Source: Candidatus Desulforudis audaxviator MP104C
Lineage (GTDB): Bacteria > Bacillota > Desulfotomaculia > Desulfotomaculales > Desulforudaceae
Direction: 5' to 3'
DNA: 64,000 bases
Assembly: GCF_000018425.1 (NCBI RefSeq)
Contig: NC_010424.1
Coordinates: 1,364,001 to 1,428,000, forward strand
This document shows positions 27,170 through 35,948 of this stretch, one piece after another (positions within the stretch are counted from its first letter, which is position 1; every line of letters begins with the position of its first letter). The notes under the pieces are model-generated. The model was not told where the DNA came from. It searched no databases and saw nothing but the letters and a program-made list of their open reading frames with translations. A program made the position numbers and the translations under genes.

Positions 27170-28223
27170 TCTTAGCCTGGGAAACACCCGCATCCTGAAA
27201 CGTGGCCATCTCCGCCTGAATTGCCGCCGCCGCAGCCACCAGGGACATTCCCAGGCAAGCCCCGGTACCCTCTCCAAGCCTCATCCCAAGGCAAAGCAAG
27301 GGGTCCAGTCCCAGATGCGCGAGGAGTACGGCGTGCCCAGGCTCGGCGGAAAGGTGACCGGCAATCATATAGTCCCGCACCTGGGGAGCCAAGCCTACTG
27401 CGATCAAAGCCGCAGCCCCGGACACAAAGCCATCGATGACAATCGGAATCCGGTGGGCGGCCGCCGCAAGGATGACACCGGCAAGCGCTCCTATTTCGAA
27501 TCCACCGACTTTGGCGAGTACGTCAAGAGGATCGGCCGGGTCAGGTCTGTTTACTGCCAGCGCTCTCCGGATCACCGCACACTTCTTGGCCAAGCCGGCA
27601 TCATCAAGACCGGTGCCCCTCCCGGTCACCTCTTCAACAGGTTTTCCCGTCAGCACGGAACAAATAGCGCTGCTTGGTGTGGTATTGCCGATACCCATAT
27701 CCCCGGTTGCAGCAATATCCACGCCCCGGGGTAGTTCCGCCTCCAAAACCTCGATTCCGGCTTGCACCGCCGCTACGGCTTCTGCACGGCTCATAGCGGG
27801 TCCAACGGCCATGTTTTTGCTGCCGGCGGCGATTTTTTTCGAAATAAGGTTACCTACCCCGCCGGTATCCGACTTGGTTCCCACGTCCACTACCACCACC
27901 CGGGCGCCGACCTGCCGGGCCAGCACGTTAATACCGGCCCCCCCGCGCTCAAAGTTGAACATCATTTGGGTGGTTACCTCCTGAGGGTAAAGACTGGTTC
28001 CCTCCTCCGCCACGCCGTGGTCGGCGGCTATTACGAAGACCGTCTTCCGGTCCAGCCGCGTTTTGACCTGTCCCGTAATGCCGGAAACCAGCACCCCCAA
28101 GTCCTCCAGGCGCCCCAGGCTGCCACGGGGTTTGGTCAAATCATCCTGCCTCTCCCGTGCGGCGCGCATCGCGGCCTGATCCAAAGGACCGATGCGTTCT
28201 ATTGTCCGTCTTAAAACATCCAA
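27162..28223 (-). CDS. cobT: Nicotinate-nucleotide-dimethylbenzimidazole phosphoribosyltransferase
   Basis: 353-aa enzyme activating the lower-ligand base. Conserved blocks include PRGSLGRLEDL, ADHGVAEEG, GDMGIGNTT and the catalytic RLGEGTGA near the C-terminus. The start is placed at TTG 28223, with GGGAGGGG nine bases upstream; ATG 28247 is in frame but lacks such a site. It is followed by cobS with overlap. With btuFCD upstream it forms an import-plus-assembly cluster under one riboswitch. Confidence 0.93.
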   Translation of the reverse strand: MDVLRRTIERIGPLDQAAMRAARERQDDLTKPRGSLGRLEDLGVLVSGITGQVKTRLDRKTVFVIAADHGVAEEGTSLYPQEVTTQMMFNFERGGAGINVLARQVGARVVVVDVGTKSDTGGVGNLISKKIAAGSKNMAVGPAMSRAEAVAAVQAGIEVLEAELPRGVDIAATGDMGIGNTTPSSAICSVLTGKPVEEVTGRGTGLDDAGLAKKCAVIRRALAVNRPDPADPLDVLAKVGGFEIGALAGVILAAAAHRIPIVIDGFVSGAAALIAVGLAPQVRDYMIAGHLSAEPGHAVLLAHLGLDPLLCLGMRLGEGTGACLGMSLVAAAAAIQAEMATFQDAGVSQAKND

Positions 28224-28333
28224 ACCCTTACCCCTCCCGGATATCATATTTTTAGGACCAGGATTCCATGTCGCAATAACCATGCCCGGCACAATGCTCC
28301 AGCCCCTACGCAGTCCCCTGTACCATCAGCGCC

Positions 28334-29137
28334 CTAGCCTTCAACAGTACCGGTCCTCCCCGACAAGAGCATAACCTGCGGGCGGCCGACCTCGGGGTGG
28401 TCAACGACCACAACCGCACCCCGGTACGTCTGCAGGATAAGCTCCGGTGTAATGACCTCGTCCGGTGTACCCAGAGCCATGTTACGGCCCTGGGCCAGCA
28501 GCAGCACCCGGTCGGCGTAAAGGCCCGTAAGATTGAGATCGTGGAAGACCCCGACCACAGTGATCCGCTGTTCATGGCTCAATTTCAACAGCAAATCCAT
28601 GATGGCGATTTGATGGTTAAGATCGAGATGCGCCACCGGTTCGTCAAGAAGCAGACATTCCGGCTCCTGGGCCAAAGCCCGTGCCAGCAGCACGCGTTGC
28701 CGCTCCCCGCCGCTGATGGTGGTGACCAGCCTGGATGCCAAATGCTCTACACCTACGTCCGCCATGGCGCGCCGCGTGATCTCACGGTCTATCGGACCCT
28801 CATGTCCAAATCGGGGGAGGTGCGGGTAACGTCCCATCAGCACCACTTCTTCCACCGTAAAGGAAAAGTCCAAGTGCGTTTCCTGCCCCACAGCCGCTAT
28901 CCGCAGGGCACGCTGGCGTGCATTCAAGGCGCGCAGCGGAATGCCATCAAGTCTTATCCGACCGGACAAGGGCGCCAAGGTCCCTCCCAAAAGGCGCAAG
29001 AGGGTCGTCTTTCCGGCCCCGTTAGGCCCGATAATCGCAAACAGTTCCCCACGGCCAACCGAAAAGCTCAGATCGCTGATCACTGGCACACCAGCATAAG
29101 CAAAACAAATACTCTGAACTGAAAGATAGTCTTTCAT
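28334..29137 (-). CDS. btuD: Cobalamin/corrinoid ABC transporter ATPase
   Basis: 267-aa ABC ATPase of the FepC/BtuD type. Walker A GPNGAGKTT is near residue 38; the signature is TISGGERQRV; Walker B is ECLLLDEPVAHLD; and the H-loop is VFHDLNLTG. ATG 29137 overlaps the btuC stop by four bases. A siderophore or heme substrate would be possible from sequence alone; the cobalamin riboswitch and the following cob genes make corrinoid the likely cargo. Confidence 0.9.
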   Translation of the reverse strand: MKDYLSVQSICFAYAGVPVISDLSFSVGRGELFAIIGPNGAGKTTLLRLLGGTLAPLSGRIRLDGIPLRALNARQRALRIAAVGQETHLDFSFTVEEVVLMGRYPHLPRFGHEGPIDREITRRAMADVGVEHLASRLVTTISGGERQRVLLARALAQEPECLLLDEPVAHLDLNHQIAIMDLLLKLSHEQRITVVGVFHDLNLTGLYADRVLLLAQGRNMALGTPDEVITPELILQTYRGAVVVVDHPEVGRPQVMLLSGRTGTVEG

Positions 29138-30150
29138 AACTGACCGAACAGCCCCCCCCTCCGCCGCCAAAGTAAGTAGAGAAAAAACGGACCGCCTGTG
29201 AGTGCGGTAATAATTCCAAGGGGAATCTCGACGGGACCGATGACGGTCCGCGCGATAACGTCGGCCGTAACCAGAAAGGCACCACCCGCCAAAGCGGAAA
29301 CTGGAAGTAACACCCTATGATCCGGTCCGGCCAAAATCCTGACAACGTGCGGGACCACCAGTCCCACAAAGCCGATCAGGCCGCCGACCGCTACTGCGGC
29401 CGCCGTCAGGAGCGCCGCCGCAAAAATGAGCACCATCTTTGCTCGTTCCACATCCACCCCTATCTGCGCGGCGGTCTCCTCGCCGCCTAACAACAGGTTC
29501 AGTTCCTTGGCCCAAGCAAATACCAGACCTAGTCCAACCGCTATGTAAGGGAGACACAGGGTGACGTGGCTCCAGTTACGTCCCGCAAAACCGCCCATCA
29601 GCCAGAAGATAACCTGATGCATCCGCTCCTGCCCCCAGAAGATCAGCAGTGACGCCAGAGCCGCCAACAGATAGCCGACAGCCACTCCGGCCAGAATTAG
29701 AACGAAAACCGGCAGTTTGCCGTTAACCCGGGCTAGTTGATAGACCAGCCAAACAGCAACTATAGCCCCCGCAAACGCCGCCAAGGGTACCACGCTAAAT
29801 CCCCAGATGCTCCCGGCCAAGCCGGTTACAATGACTGCGGTGGCGCCGAACGCGGCCCCCGCCGAAACACCGAGCAGGTACGGGTCGGCGAGCGGGTTGC
29901 GCAACAGCCCCTGCAGCACCGCACCTGAAACCGCCAGGGCGCTTCCTACCAGGGCCGCTAGAATCACGCGCGGCAGCCGGATTTCCCACAGGATGAGCGC
30001 GGTGGGCGGCGCGGTCGCCTCGCCCGAACGTAAAGCCAGGAAAATCTCGGTCAGACCGATGGGTACCGGTCCGCTCGCCACGCCCGCCACCAGGGCAAGG
30101 AGCAGCGATAGACCGACAATGATGAACAGCACTCTTGGTGACACGCGCAC
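29134..30150 (-). CDS. btuC: Cobalamin/corrinoid ABC transporter permease
   Basis: 338-aa FecCD-family permease with about ten membrane helices. Characteristic blocks are RLPRVILAALVGSALAVSG, LLRNPLADPYLLGVSAGAA and GFVGLVVPHVVR. GTG 30150 follows TAGGAG at seven bases and lies shortly after the btuF stop. It overlaps btuD by four bases. With BtuF and BtuD it makes a complete importer. Confidence 0.92.
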   Translation of the reverse strand: MRVSPRVLFIIVGLSLLLALVAGVASGPVPIGLTEIFLALRSGEATAPPTALILWEIRLPRVILAALVGSALAVSGAVLQGLLRNPLADPYLLGVSAGAAFGATAVIVTGLAGSIWGFSVVPLAAFAGAIVAVWLVYQLARVNGKLPVFVLILAGVAVGYLLAALASLLIFWGQERMHQVIFWLMGGFAGRNWSHVTLCLPYIAVGLGLVFAWAKELNLLLGGEETAAQIGVDVERAKMVLIFAAALLTAAAVAVGGLIGFVGLVVPHVVRILAGPDHRVLLPVSALAGGAFLVTADVIARTVIGPVEIPLGIITALTGGPFFLYLLWRRRGGLFGQL

Positions 30151-30160
30151 GAGATGACTC

Positions 30161-31084
30161 CTAGCGGCCAAAGACTTCCGGGTGCAGCACCCGGGCCACC
30201 GCCTCCAGGGCATCGACCAGGCGCGGACCCGCCCGATTTATCAAGTCGGCATCAATGGCGTACACCCGTCCGGACTTAACGCAACTCACGTTTGACCACC
30301 CGGGACGCCGGGCGATTTCTTCCAGTGTTTGCAGCGCCGCAGCCCCGTGCCCGTACGAGTGCAGCATCACCTCCGGGTTTTTCTGCACAATGACCTCGGT
30401 GTTGTACTGTGGCCAGGGCACAGGTGCGTCCGCCGCCACGTTGATCCCACCGGCCAAACCAATGAGGTCATCGATGAAAGTTCCCGGACCGGCCGTGCAG
30501 AGGGGTTCGTGCCAGACCTCATAGTAAACCCGGGGACGTTTTGATGGAGCTATTTTTGACGTCCGTTCGGTAACGGCCTCGACCCGCGCCCGTAATTCGC
30601 CTGCGAGACGTTCGGCTTCTTTCTCCAGACCGGTCACTCGACCTACCAGGACAATATCGTTCAGCACTTCTTCCACGCTATGCGCGTTCAGGACAACCAC
30701 CGGTATCTTCAGGTTGTCCAACTGCAACACAAGCTCCCGGTGCAGGTCGGCCGCAACCACCAGGTCCGGCTCAAGGAATACAATCTTTTCCAGGCTCGGA
30801 TTGGCGAACCCCCCCACCCGTTCCTTTGCCAGGGCCTCAACCGGATAGTTGCAGAAATCGGTCACCCCCACTATCTTCGGCCCGAGACCAAGTGCAAAGA
30901 GAATCTCCGTATTACTTGGTGCCAGTGAAATGATTCGCCCGGGTGACGCCGTGACCGTCACTTCGCGGCCGACGTCATCGGTTACCGTAATCGGAAAGTC
31001 CGCCCCCAAAGCCGCCTCTTTCGGCAGATCGCCGCAACCGGCGCAAAGCAGGGCCAAGAGCAGAATTACCGTAATAAGCCGCAC
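30161..31084 (-). CDS. btuF: Corrinoid-binding lipoprotein (BtuF-like)
   Basis: 307-aa periplasmic-binding-type lipoprotein. The signal peptide ends in lipobox LCAGC with the lipidated Cys at residue 17. The helical-backbone binding fold contains RIISLAPSNTEILFALG and, later, the conserved SNVSCVKSGRVYAID. GTG 31084 has AAGGAAG eight bases upstream. It is the first gene after the cobalamin riboswitch, so expression should fall when adenosylcobalamin is plentiful. Confidence 0.92.
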   Translation of the reverse strand: MRLITVILLLALLCAGCGDLPKEAALGADFPITVTDDVGREVTVTASPGRIISLAPSNTEILFALGLGPKIVGVTDFCNYPVEALAKERVGGFANPSLEKIVFLEPDLVVAADLHRELVLQLDNLKIPVVVLNAHSVEEVLNDIVLVGRVTGLEKEAERLAGELRARVEAVTERTSKIAPSKRPRVYYEVWHEPLCTAGPGTFIDDLIGLAGGINVAADAPVPWPQYNTEVIVQKNPEVMLHSYGHGAAALQTLEEIARRPGWSNVSCVKSGRVYAIDADLINRAGPRLVDALEAVARVLHPEVFGR

Positions 31085-31125
31085 TTTTGCAGCTTCCTTT
31101 CACTGTAGATTTCACCAAACATAAA

Positions 31126-31160
31126 CAAGAAACCCCGTCTCCTGACAAGACCGGGGTTTT
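31126..31160 (-). terminator. Terminator of the cobalamin riboswitch expression platform
   Basis: On the minus strand AAACCCCG pairs with CGGGGTTT, followed by a T-rich stretch, 40-75 bp before the btuF start codon. Its location after the riboswitch aptamer implies transcriptional control. Confidence 0.78.
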
Positions 31161-31229
31161 CAAGGTCAGCCGCCGCCTGGTGAAAAACGACGCATGGCCC
31201 GCGCTCCCCCCTCTCCCGCGGAGGTGATT

Positions 31230-31402
31230 GTGGCGCCGTATCCAGGCAGGTCTCCTGACTGAGGTTCACCGCGCCTGCCGCCTTCCCAGGCTTTCCGCCT
31301 AGTGGCTTTTACAGGCAGGCGCTCCCCATCACAGTGGCGGGGCCGTCCGGGATTCGCACCCGGTTCCCTTTTTCACCCTGCGCCGCGCAGGGCACCTGAA
31401 TA
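31230..31402 (-). ncRNA. Cobalamin riboswitch
   Basis: The minus strand begins with a GGTGCCC-type stem and shows GCCACTGTGATGGGGAG-like core bases. It then has AAGCCTGGGAAGG and the B12 box AGTCAGGAGACCTGCC (about 31239-31256). The order and spacing match the adenosylcobalamin aptamer. It controls btuFCD-cobTSU through the terminator at 31126-31160. Confidence 0.93.
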
Positions 31403-31423
31403 CTTTATGAAGTTATACATGTT

Positions 31424-32068
31424 CTAGCACAGGTCCGGGCGGTTGTCTATCCTGGTTGTGCCAGGAAATTCCCCGGGGAGTCCGGGGGAGGGGGTTGACC
31501 GGCACCGGTCGCCCCGTTTCTCCAGTTCCCGGATGCGCCCCAGCGCCAGGCTCAGCCGTTCCTCGAGACCGCCCCGCAGGGTGAATATTTTCCCGGGCGG
31601 AACCAGCCCCCGGAGAACGGTCCGGATCAGCCAGTCCATTTCCGCCTGGTAGTCCGTGTTCACGGTGCGGAAACCGTTCGACACGAGCGGGATCTCGGGC
31701 GGGACGTAGAGCATCAAATCGTAAGTTTGGGCGTGCCGCTCACACTCTCGGTAATAATCCACATTGGCCCGGCTGGTGGACCGCCCGGATCGCCACTTCA
31801 GCCAGTAAGCGGCGTTGTCGATCACGGTGCGGTCGGCGATGAACCGACCCAGTTCGTCCTCGGCTCGGATCTGGGCCTTCAGGCATTTCCACTGAAAGGA
31901 CCGGGAGAGCTGCGGGCGGCCCTTCAGCTTCCGGAGATGATCCAGACCAAGTTCCCTGGCCACCACCCGGGCCTGCTCCTCGACGAGCGGCAGTCCGGTT
32001 TCCCTGGCCAGCGCCCCGGCCAGGGTGGTCTTGCCCACCCCTTGCGCCCCGCTCAGACCGATGCGCAC
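31424..32068 (-). CDS. P-loop ATPase/kinase, NadR-like AAA_28 domain
   Basis: 214-aa protein with P-loop GAQGVGKTT at residues 7-15, a probable DR(T/S) acidic motif (IADRTVIDNAAYW) and a nucleoside-kinase-like layout, as in the NadR kinase AAA_28 family. GTG 32068 follows GAGGTGG. The C-terminal twenty or so residues (Pro-rich) look like read-through tail rather than domain. It lies just upstream of the riboswitch, but its transcript should end before or within it. The substrate is unknown. Confidence 0.75.
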   Translation of the reverse strand: MRIGLSGAQGVGKTTLAGALARETGLPLVEEQARVVARELGLDHLRKLKGRPQLSRSFQWKCLKAQIRAEDELGRFIADRTVIDNAAYWLKWRSGRSTSRANVDYYRECERHAQTYDLMLYVPPEIPLVSNGFRTVNTDYQAEMDWLIRTVLRGLVPPGKIFTLRGGLEERLSLALGRIRELEKRGDRCRSTPSPGLPGEFPGTTRIDNRPDLC

Positions 32069-32125
32069 CCGTACCCACCTCTTTCAACCCGTGTCCCGCT
32101 GCTAGTGTTCCCCTGGAGCGGCGGG

Positions 32126-32428
32126 TTGCTTCCCTATTTTTTGAATTTGGGCGCCTGGAAGGCTCAGGCGCGTGGGGCGGGCGTCATCCTGCAGACCGTG
32201 CGCGAGGGACGGCTCAACATCCGCGACATCTATATCGTGAACGTCTTCCTGGTGATCTGCCACGGGATCATCGACGATACGGCGATCTTCATCGCGATCG
32301 GGGCTGAAGGCCTGTGGATAGTCCTGCCGCGGGTGATCACCGCGCTGGTCGTCTGCTACCTCCTCTCCCGGATCCTGAAACCCGCCGCCGAACCAGAAGT
32401 GCCCCAGGCCCCGGCAACCCCCAGGTAG
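32126..32428 (+). pseudogene. 5'-truncated nucleoside-recognition (gate) membrane protein
   Basis: The frame encodes only the C-terminal half of a small gate-domain protein. GAGVILQTVREGRLNIRD, then VFLVICHGIIDDTAIF and a final membrane helix, align with the end of roughly 150-aa homologues. The expected N-terminal half is absent; instead the sequence runs into the 5' end of the divergent kinase gene. A TTG at 32126 or GTG at 32105 could still give a product. Deletion at the kinase boundary is inferred. Confidence 0.55.
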
Positions 32429-32652
32429 GGTACTTGCAACATCGTTACATGCACCAGCTATCGGCAGTGGCCCAAATCCCCGCCACCTCGGGTAAGATAT
32501 TTGTGCCCCAACCACCCCCGGCTTTTTGGACCAGACCCGGTCCCCAAGGCCAAAGCCCGACGCTTGCGGCCGGTGTTTCGGTCGCGCAAGGCATATTCCC
32601 TCGCTTCACGACATAGTCATTTTAGAAATCTACGGCGGGAGGGATCATCCCG

Positions 32653-33051
32653 ATGGCTTTTCCGAGCGACCAGCCTGCGCGGCAACCCATGAACTGGATC
32701 GCGATGGGCCGGGGTCTTCTAGTCGCGCTGGCCTTGGCCATCGTGCTCAGTCTGGTGTCCACCGTACTGCTTTACTTCTCGAACTTCTCGGAGAAGTTCA
32801 TGCCCTGGATCGCCGCCTTCATCGTATTCGCCGGGGTGTTCTTCGGCGCCGCCCTGGCAAGCGCCCGCGCCGGATCCAAGGGGCTCTATCACGGGCTTGG
32901 CGTGGGGCTTGGGTTTTTTCTTCTGATGTGGGGATTGGGGACGCTCCTGTTCCCTGGACCGATAACCGTGATCGGGTTGCTGGAAAAGCTCCTGCTGACC
33001 GGTTCAGCCGGTGCTCTCGGCGGCATCGTGGGCGTGAGCATCAGCGACTGA
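32653..33051 (+). CDS. TIGR04086 family membrane protein
   Basis: 132-aa protein with four hydrophobic segments (roughly residues 18-42, 50-70, 80-100 and 108-130), typical in length and pattern of the clostridial TIGR04086 family, of unknown function. ATG 32653 follows GGGAGGGA. It stands alone and is followed by a terminator-like repeat hairpin. There is no sign of a signal peptide cleavage site. Confidence 0.8.
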   Translation: MAFPSDQPARQPMNWIAMGRGLLVALALAIVLSLVSTVLLYFSNFSEKFMPWIAAFIVFAGVFFGAALASARAGSKGLYHGLGVGLGFFLLMWGLGTLLFPGPITVIGLLEKLLLTGSAGALGGIVGVSISD

Positions 33052-33066
33052 CATACCACACCCCCA

Positions 33067-33106
33067 GGAAAGTCAAAAGGTAAAAAGGGGCCAGGCCCCT
33101 TTTTTA
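33067..33106 (+). terminator. AAAAAGGGG/CCCCTTTTT hairpin repeat, copy 1
   Basis: GAAAGTCA, then GGTAAAAAGGGG-CCAGG-CCCCTTTTTT. The stem and T-run fit a terminator for the TIGR04086 gene. The flank GAAAGTCA and the stem recur at 55426-55466 and 55748-55787, so it belongs to a dispersed family. Confidence 0.75.
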
Positions 33107-33110
33107 AATA

Positions 33111-34340
33111 TTAGGGGAGTTCGATTATTTCGTCAGGGTAGTTGGTGAGCCGTTCGAGCCCGTTTCCCGTGATCACGAAAGTGTTCTCGATGCCGACCAC
33201 CCCAATGCCCGGGAAGGCGAACTTCGGTTCTACGGCGATGACCATGTTCGCCTCCAGCCTGGTTTCCCGGCCGGGGGCCAGCACCGGCAGTTCGTTGAGT
33301 TCCAGGCCCACCCCGTGACCCACGAACCGGACCGGATTGTCATAACCCATGAAGTGAGCCGCGAGCCCGGCCTCATCCGCCAGCGCCCGGGCCCGCTCGT
33401 ACACTTCGGCAGTGGTCTTCCCGGGACGGATTTCCGCCGCCAGGGTGTTCTGGATCTCCAGGGCGGTCCGGTGCGCCCGCTGCAGCGTTTCGGGCAGTGT
33501 GCCGGCCACGAAAATCCGGGTCATGTCCACAATGTAGCCGCGGAAGATGCCCGGGTAGTCCACCACCACCGGCTCGTTGCGGGCCAGTTTCTTGAAGGAG
33601 GCGCCGAACCGGAACTCCGGGCCGACCCCCGTCCCGCCCGTCGCGCCGTCGAAAAAGCCGGCCTGGGTGGCGGTCACCCCCGTCATCAGATGCCCCCAGA
33701 AGGTTTCGGCGTTCAAGCCCCGCATACGCAAAAGTCCCTGGTGACCCTCCCGGCGGGCCACAGCCTCAAACAGGCCGGCCATCTCCACCTCGGTGCGCCC
33801 TTCCCGGATGATGCCCGGCAGGGAAGCGAACATCGCGTCCGCCCGGCGTCCGGCGTCGCGCAGGAGGGTAAGCTCGTAGGGCGTCTTAACGGCTCGTAGC
33901 TCCTTGATAAGAGACGAGCAATCGACCAATTCGGCCCCCGGGAACGCCTTCTGGTATCGGAAGTAGGTCTGCACCGGCAGCACGTCCAACTCCAGGCCGA
34001 GCCGCCGGGGCACGGGGTATCCCGCTTCCCGGATGAGTCCGGGCAGTTGGCTGAAACTCTGGATGGGCACCACGTCGTCCAGGGCGGCGTCGGCCCGGGC
34101 GGAAGCCCAGTCCCGGCGGACCATGAACCGGGGCGTGCCCTGGGCCGGGATGTACAGGTGACCGTCTTGGAAGGTGCCCGTGAAGTACACCAGGTCGGCG
34201 CTTTGCACCAGCAGCGCCCCGTCAATCCCGTGTTCTTGCAGACGCTCCTGGAATCTCAGCCAACGGGCGGCGAATTCGCCCGGCGGGCGTTCAATTTCCG
34301 GCAGCACTTCGACAACTACCCCCTGTCCGTTCAAAGTCAA
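33111..34340 (-). CDS. M24-family peptidase (Xaa-Pro dipeptidase-like)
   Basis: 409-aa protein with an N-terminal creatinase-type domain and a C-terminal pita-bread metallopeptidase domain. Probable metal ligands are in VVDYPG and YIVDMTR, GHGVGLELNE, and the two Glu in AVEPKF and GIENTF. It is expected to split Xaa-Pro peptides. The start is uncertain: TTG 34340 is the most upstream, while GTG 34307 has AGGGGG nearby. It is monocistronic, downstream of glgA on the same strand but separated by a terminator. Confidence 0.85.
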   Translation of the reverse strand: MTLNGQGVVVEVLPEIERPPGEFAARWLRFQERLQEHGIDGALLVQSADLVYFTGTFQDGHLYIPAQGTPRFMVRRDWASARADAALDDVVPIQSFSQLPGLIREAGYPVPRRLGLELDVLPVQTYFRYQKAFPGAELVDCSSLIKELRAVKTPYELTLLRDAGRRADAMFASLPGIIREGRTEVEMAGLFEAVARREGHQGLLRMRGLNAETFWGHLMTGVTATQAGFFDGATGGTGVGPEFRFGASFKKLARNEPVVVDYPGIFRGYIVDMTRIFVAGTLPETLQRAHRTALEIQNTLAAEIRPGKTTAEVYERARALADEAGLAAHFMGYDNPVRFVGHGVGLELNELPVLAPGRETRLEANMVIAVEPKFAFPGIGVVGIENTFVITGNGLERLTNYPDEIIELP

Positions 34341-34390
34341 GGATTTCCACTAATGCTAGCGCCCCCGGCCCATGCTTGTCAATACGAAAA

Positions 34391-34416
34391 GACGGCCGCC
34401 CCCCGGGGCGGCCGTC
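34391..34416 (-). terminator. Terminator after glgA
   Basis: A perfect 12-bp stem, GACGGCCGCCCC/GGGGCGGCCGTC, with a two-base centre. On the minus strand it is followed by TTTTCG. It lies 30 bp after the glgA stop and ends the galT-glgA unit. Confidence 0.85.
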
Positions 34417-34445
34417 CTGTGCACGGCTTTGCGCGCCGCCTGGCG

Positions 34446-35948
34446 TCAAGCGATGCGGATGCCTCTTTCCTCGCTGACCTTTTCCATTGCGTCCCGGTAC
34501 ACCTGGAGGTACTCCACGGCCGAACGGGCCCAGGAGAAGTCCATCTCCATGGCGTTCCGCACCAGCCGGCCCCAGGCTTCCTGATCCTCGCGGTAAAGCT
34601 TGAGGGCCCGGGCGATAGCGCTGTACAGGGCCCGGGCGTCGTACTCCTTAAAGACAAAGCCGTTACCGCCGCCGGTGGCCAGATCGTACTCGTTCACCGT
34701 ATCGGCCAGGCCGCCGGTTTCCCGGACGATGGGAATGGTTCCGTAGCGCAGGCTGATCAATTGTCCCAGCCCGCAGGGCTCAAATCGGGAAGGCATGAGG
34801 AACATGTCCGAGCCGGCGTAAATCCGCTGGGCCAGAACAACGTTGAAACCGATGTGGGCAGCGATCTTCCCGGGATGCTGCACCTTCATCTCCCGGAACA
34901 TGTCCTCGTAGTACTTGTCGCCCTTGCCCAGAATCACCATCTGTATATCCAGACGCATCAATTCGTCGATGATCTCCGCGATCAGGTCCAGGCCCTTCTG
35001 GTCCACCAGCCGCGTGATCAGCCCCAGCACCGGAACATCCCGGACCGGCAGGTTCATTTCCCGCTGCAGGGTGAACTTGTTTTCCTTTTTGTGCTCCCAG
35101 TGGTCCACATCGTAGTTCCGGTGCAGGCGCGGGTCGGTTTTTGGGTCGAACTCGTGGTAGTTGATCCCGTTCACGATGCCGTAAAGTTCGTGCGCGCGCT
35201 GCCGTAGCACGCCCTCCATCCGCTGCCCGTATTCGGGGGTCTGAATCTCCCGGGCGTAGGTCCGGCTTACGGTGGTAAGCACGTCGGCGTACTGGATGCC
35301 GGCCTTCATGAAGCTCACGCTGCCGTAAAACTCCAGTGCTTCCGGCCGGAAGTACTCCTTGCCCAAGCCCAGCATGTGCAGCACCTCCTTGGGGAAGTTC
35401 CCCTGGTACTGCAAGTTGTGGATGGTAAAGACGGTGGCCATGCGGCTGAAGAACGGGTCCCCGCGATAGTGTGTCTTCAAGAACAGCGGGATCGGGCCGC
35501 ACTGCCAGTCGTTACAGTGGATCACGTCCGGCTGCCAGCCCAGCCTCGGCAGCATCTCCAACACCGCTTTGCAAAAGAATCCGAAACGCTCGGCCTCGTC
35601 GTCGAAGACGTAGATTCCGTCCCGGTAGTAGTACTGGTAGTTGTCAATCATGTACACGGGGACGGTGTGGCGCGCGCCCTGGAACTGAGCCTCGATTTCA
35701 CGCTGGCGGATGATCGCCTCGTGGTTTTTGTCCGCGAACCAGACCGGAAAGTCGGTCACGTACCGGGCGTCCTCGATCATTTTGTAACGTGGCATCGCCA
35801 CCCGGACGTCGTGATGCGACAGCCCGTGGTCGACAACAGTCGCGAGCGCCTTGGGCAGGGAGCCAGCGACATCGGCCAGTCCCCCGGTCTTGGCGAACGG
35901 AACCACTTCCGAAGATACGAAAAGTATTTTCAGCGGACGGTCAAACAT
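34446..35948 (-). CDS. glgA: Glycogen synthase (ADP-glucose type)
   Basis: 500-aa GT5 glucosyltransferase extending alpha-1,4-glucan from ADP-glucose. The nucleotide-sugar loop KTGGLADVAGSLPKAL is near residue 20. The C-terminal GT-B half has FEPCGLGQL and TGGLADTV. It begins within the end of galT (8-bp overlap). No glgB, glgC or glgP is nearby. A reserve-glycogen or spore-carbon role is likely. Confidence 0.94.
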   Translation of the reverse strand: MFDRPLKILFVSSEVVPFAKTGGLADVAGSLPKALATVVDHGLSHHDVRVAMPRYKMIEDARYVTDFPVWFADKNHEAIIRQREIEAQFQGARHTVPVYMIDNYQYYYRDGIYVFDDEAERFGFFCKAVLEMLPRLGWQPDVIHCNDWQCGPIPLFLKTHYRGDPFFSRMATVFTIHNLQYQGNFPKEVLHMLGLGKEYFRPEALEFYGSVSFMKAGIQYADVLTTVSRTYAREIQTPEYGQRMEGVLRQRAHELYGIVNGINYHEFDPKTDPRLHRNYDVDHWEHKKENKFTLQREMNLPVRDVPVLGLITRLVDQKGLDLIAEIIDELMRLDIQMVILGKGDKYYEDMFREMKVQHPGKIAAHIGFNVVLAQRIYAGSDMFLMPSRFEPCGLGQLISLRYGTIPIVRETGGLADTVNEYDLATGGGNGFVFKEYDARALYSAIARALKLYREDQEAWGRLVRNAMEMDFSWARSAVEYLQVYRDAMEKVSEERGIRIA

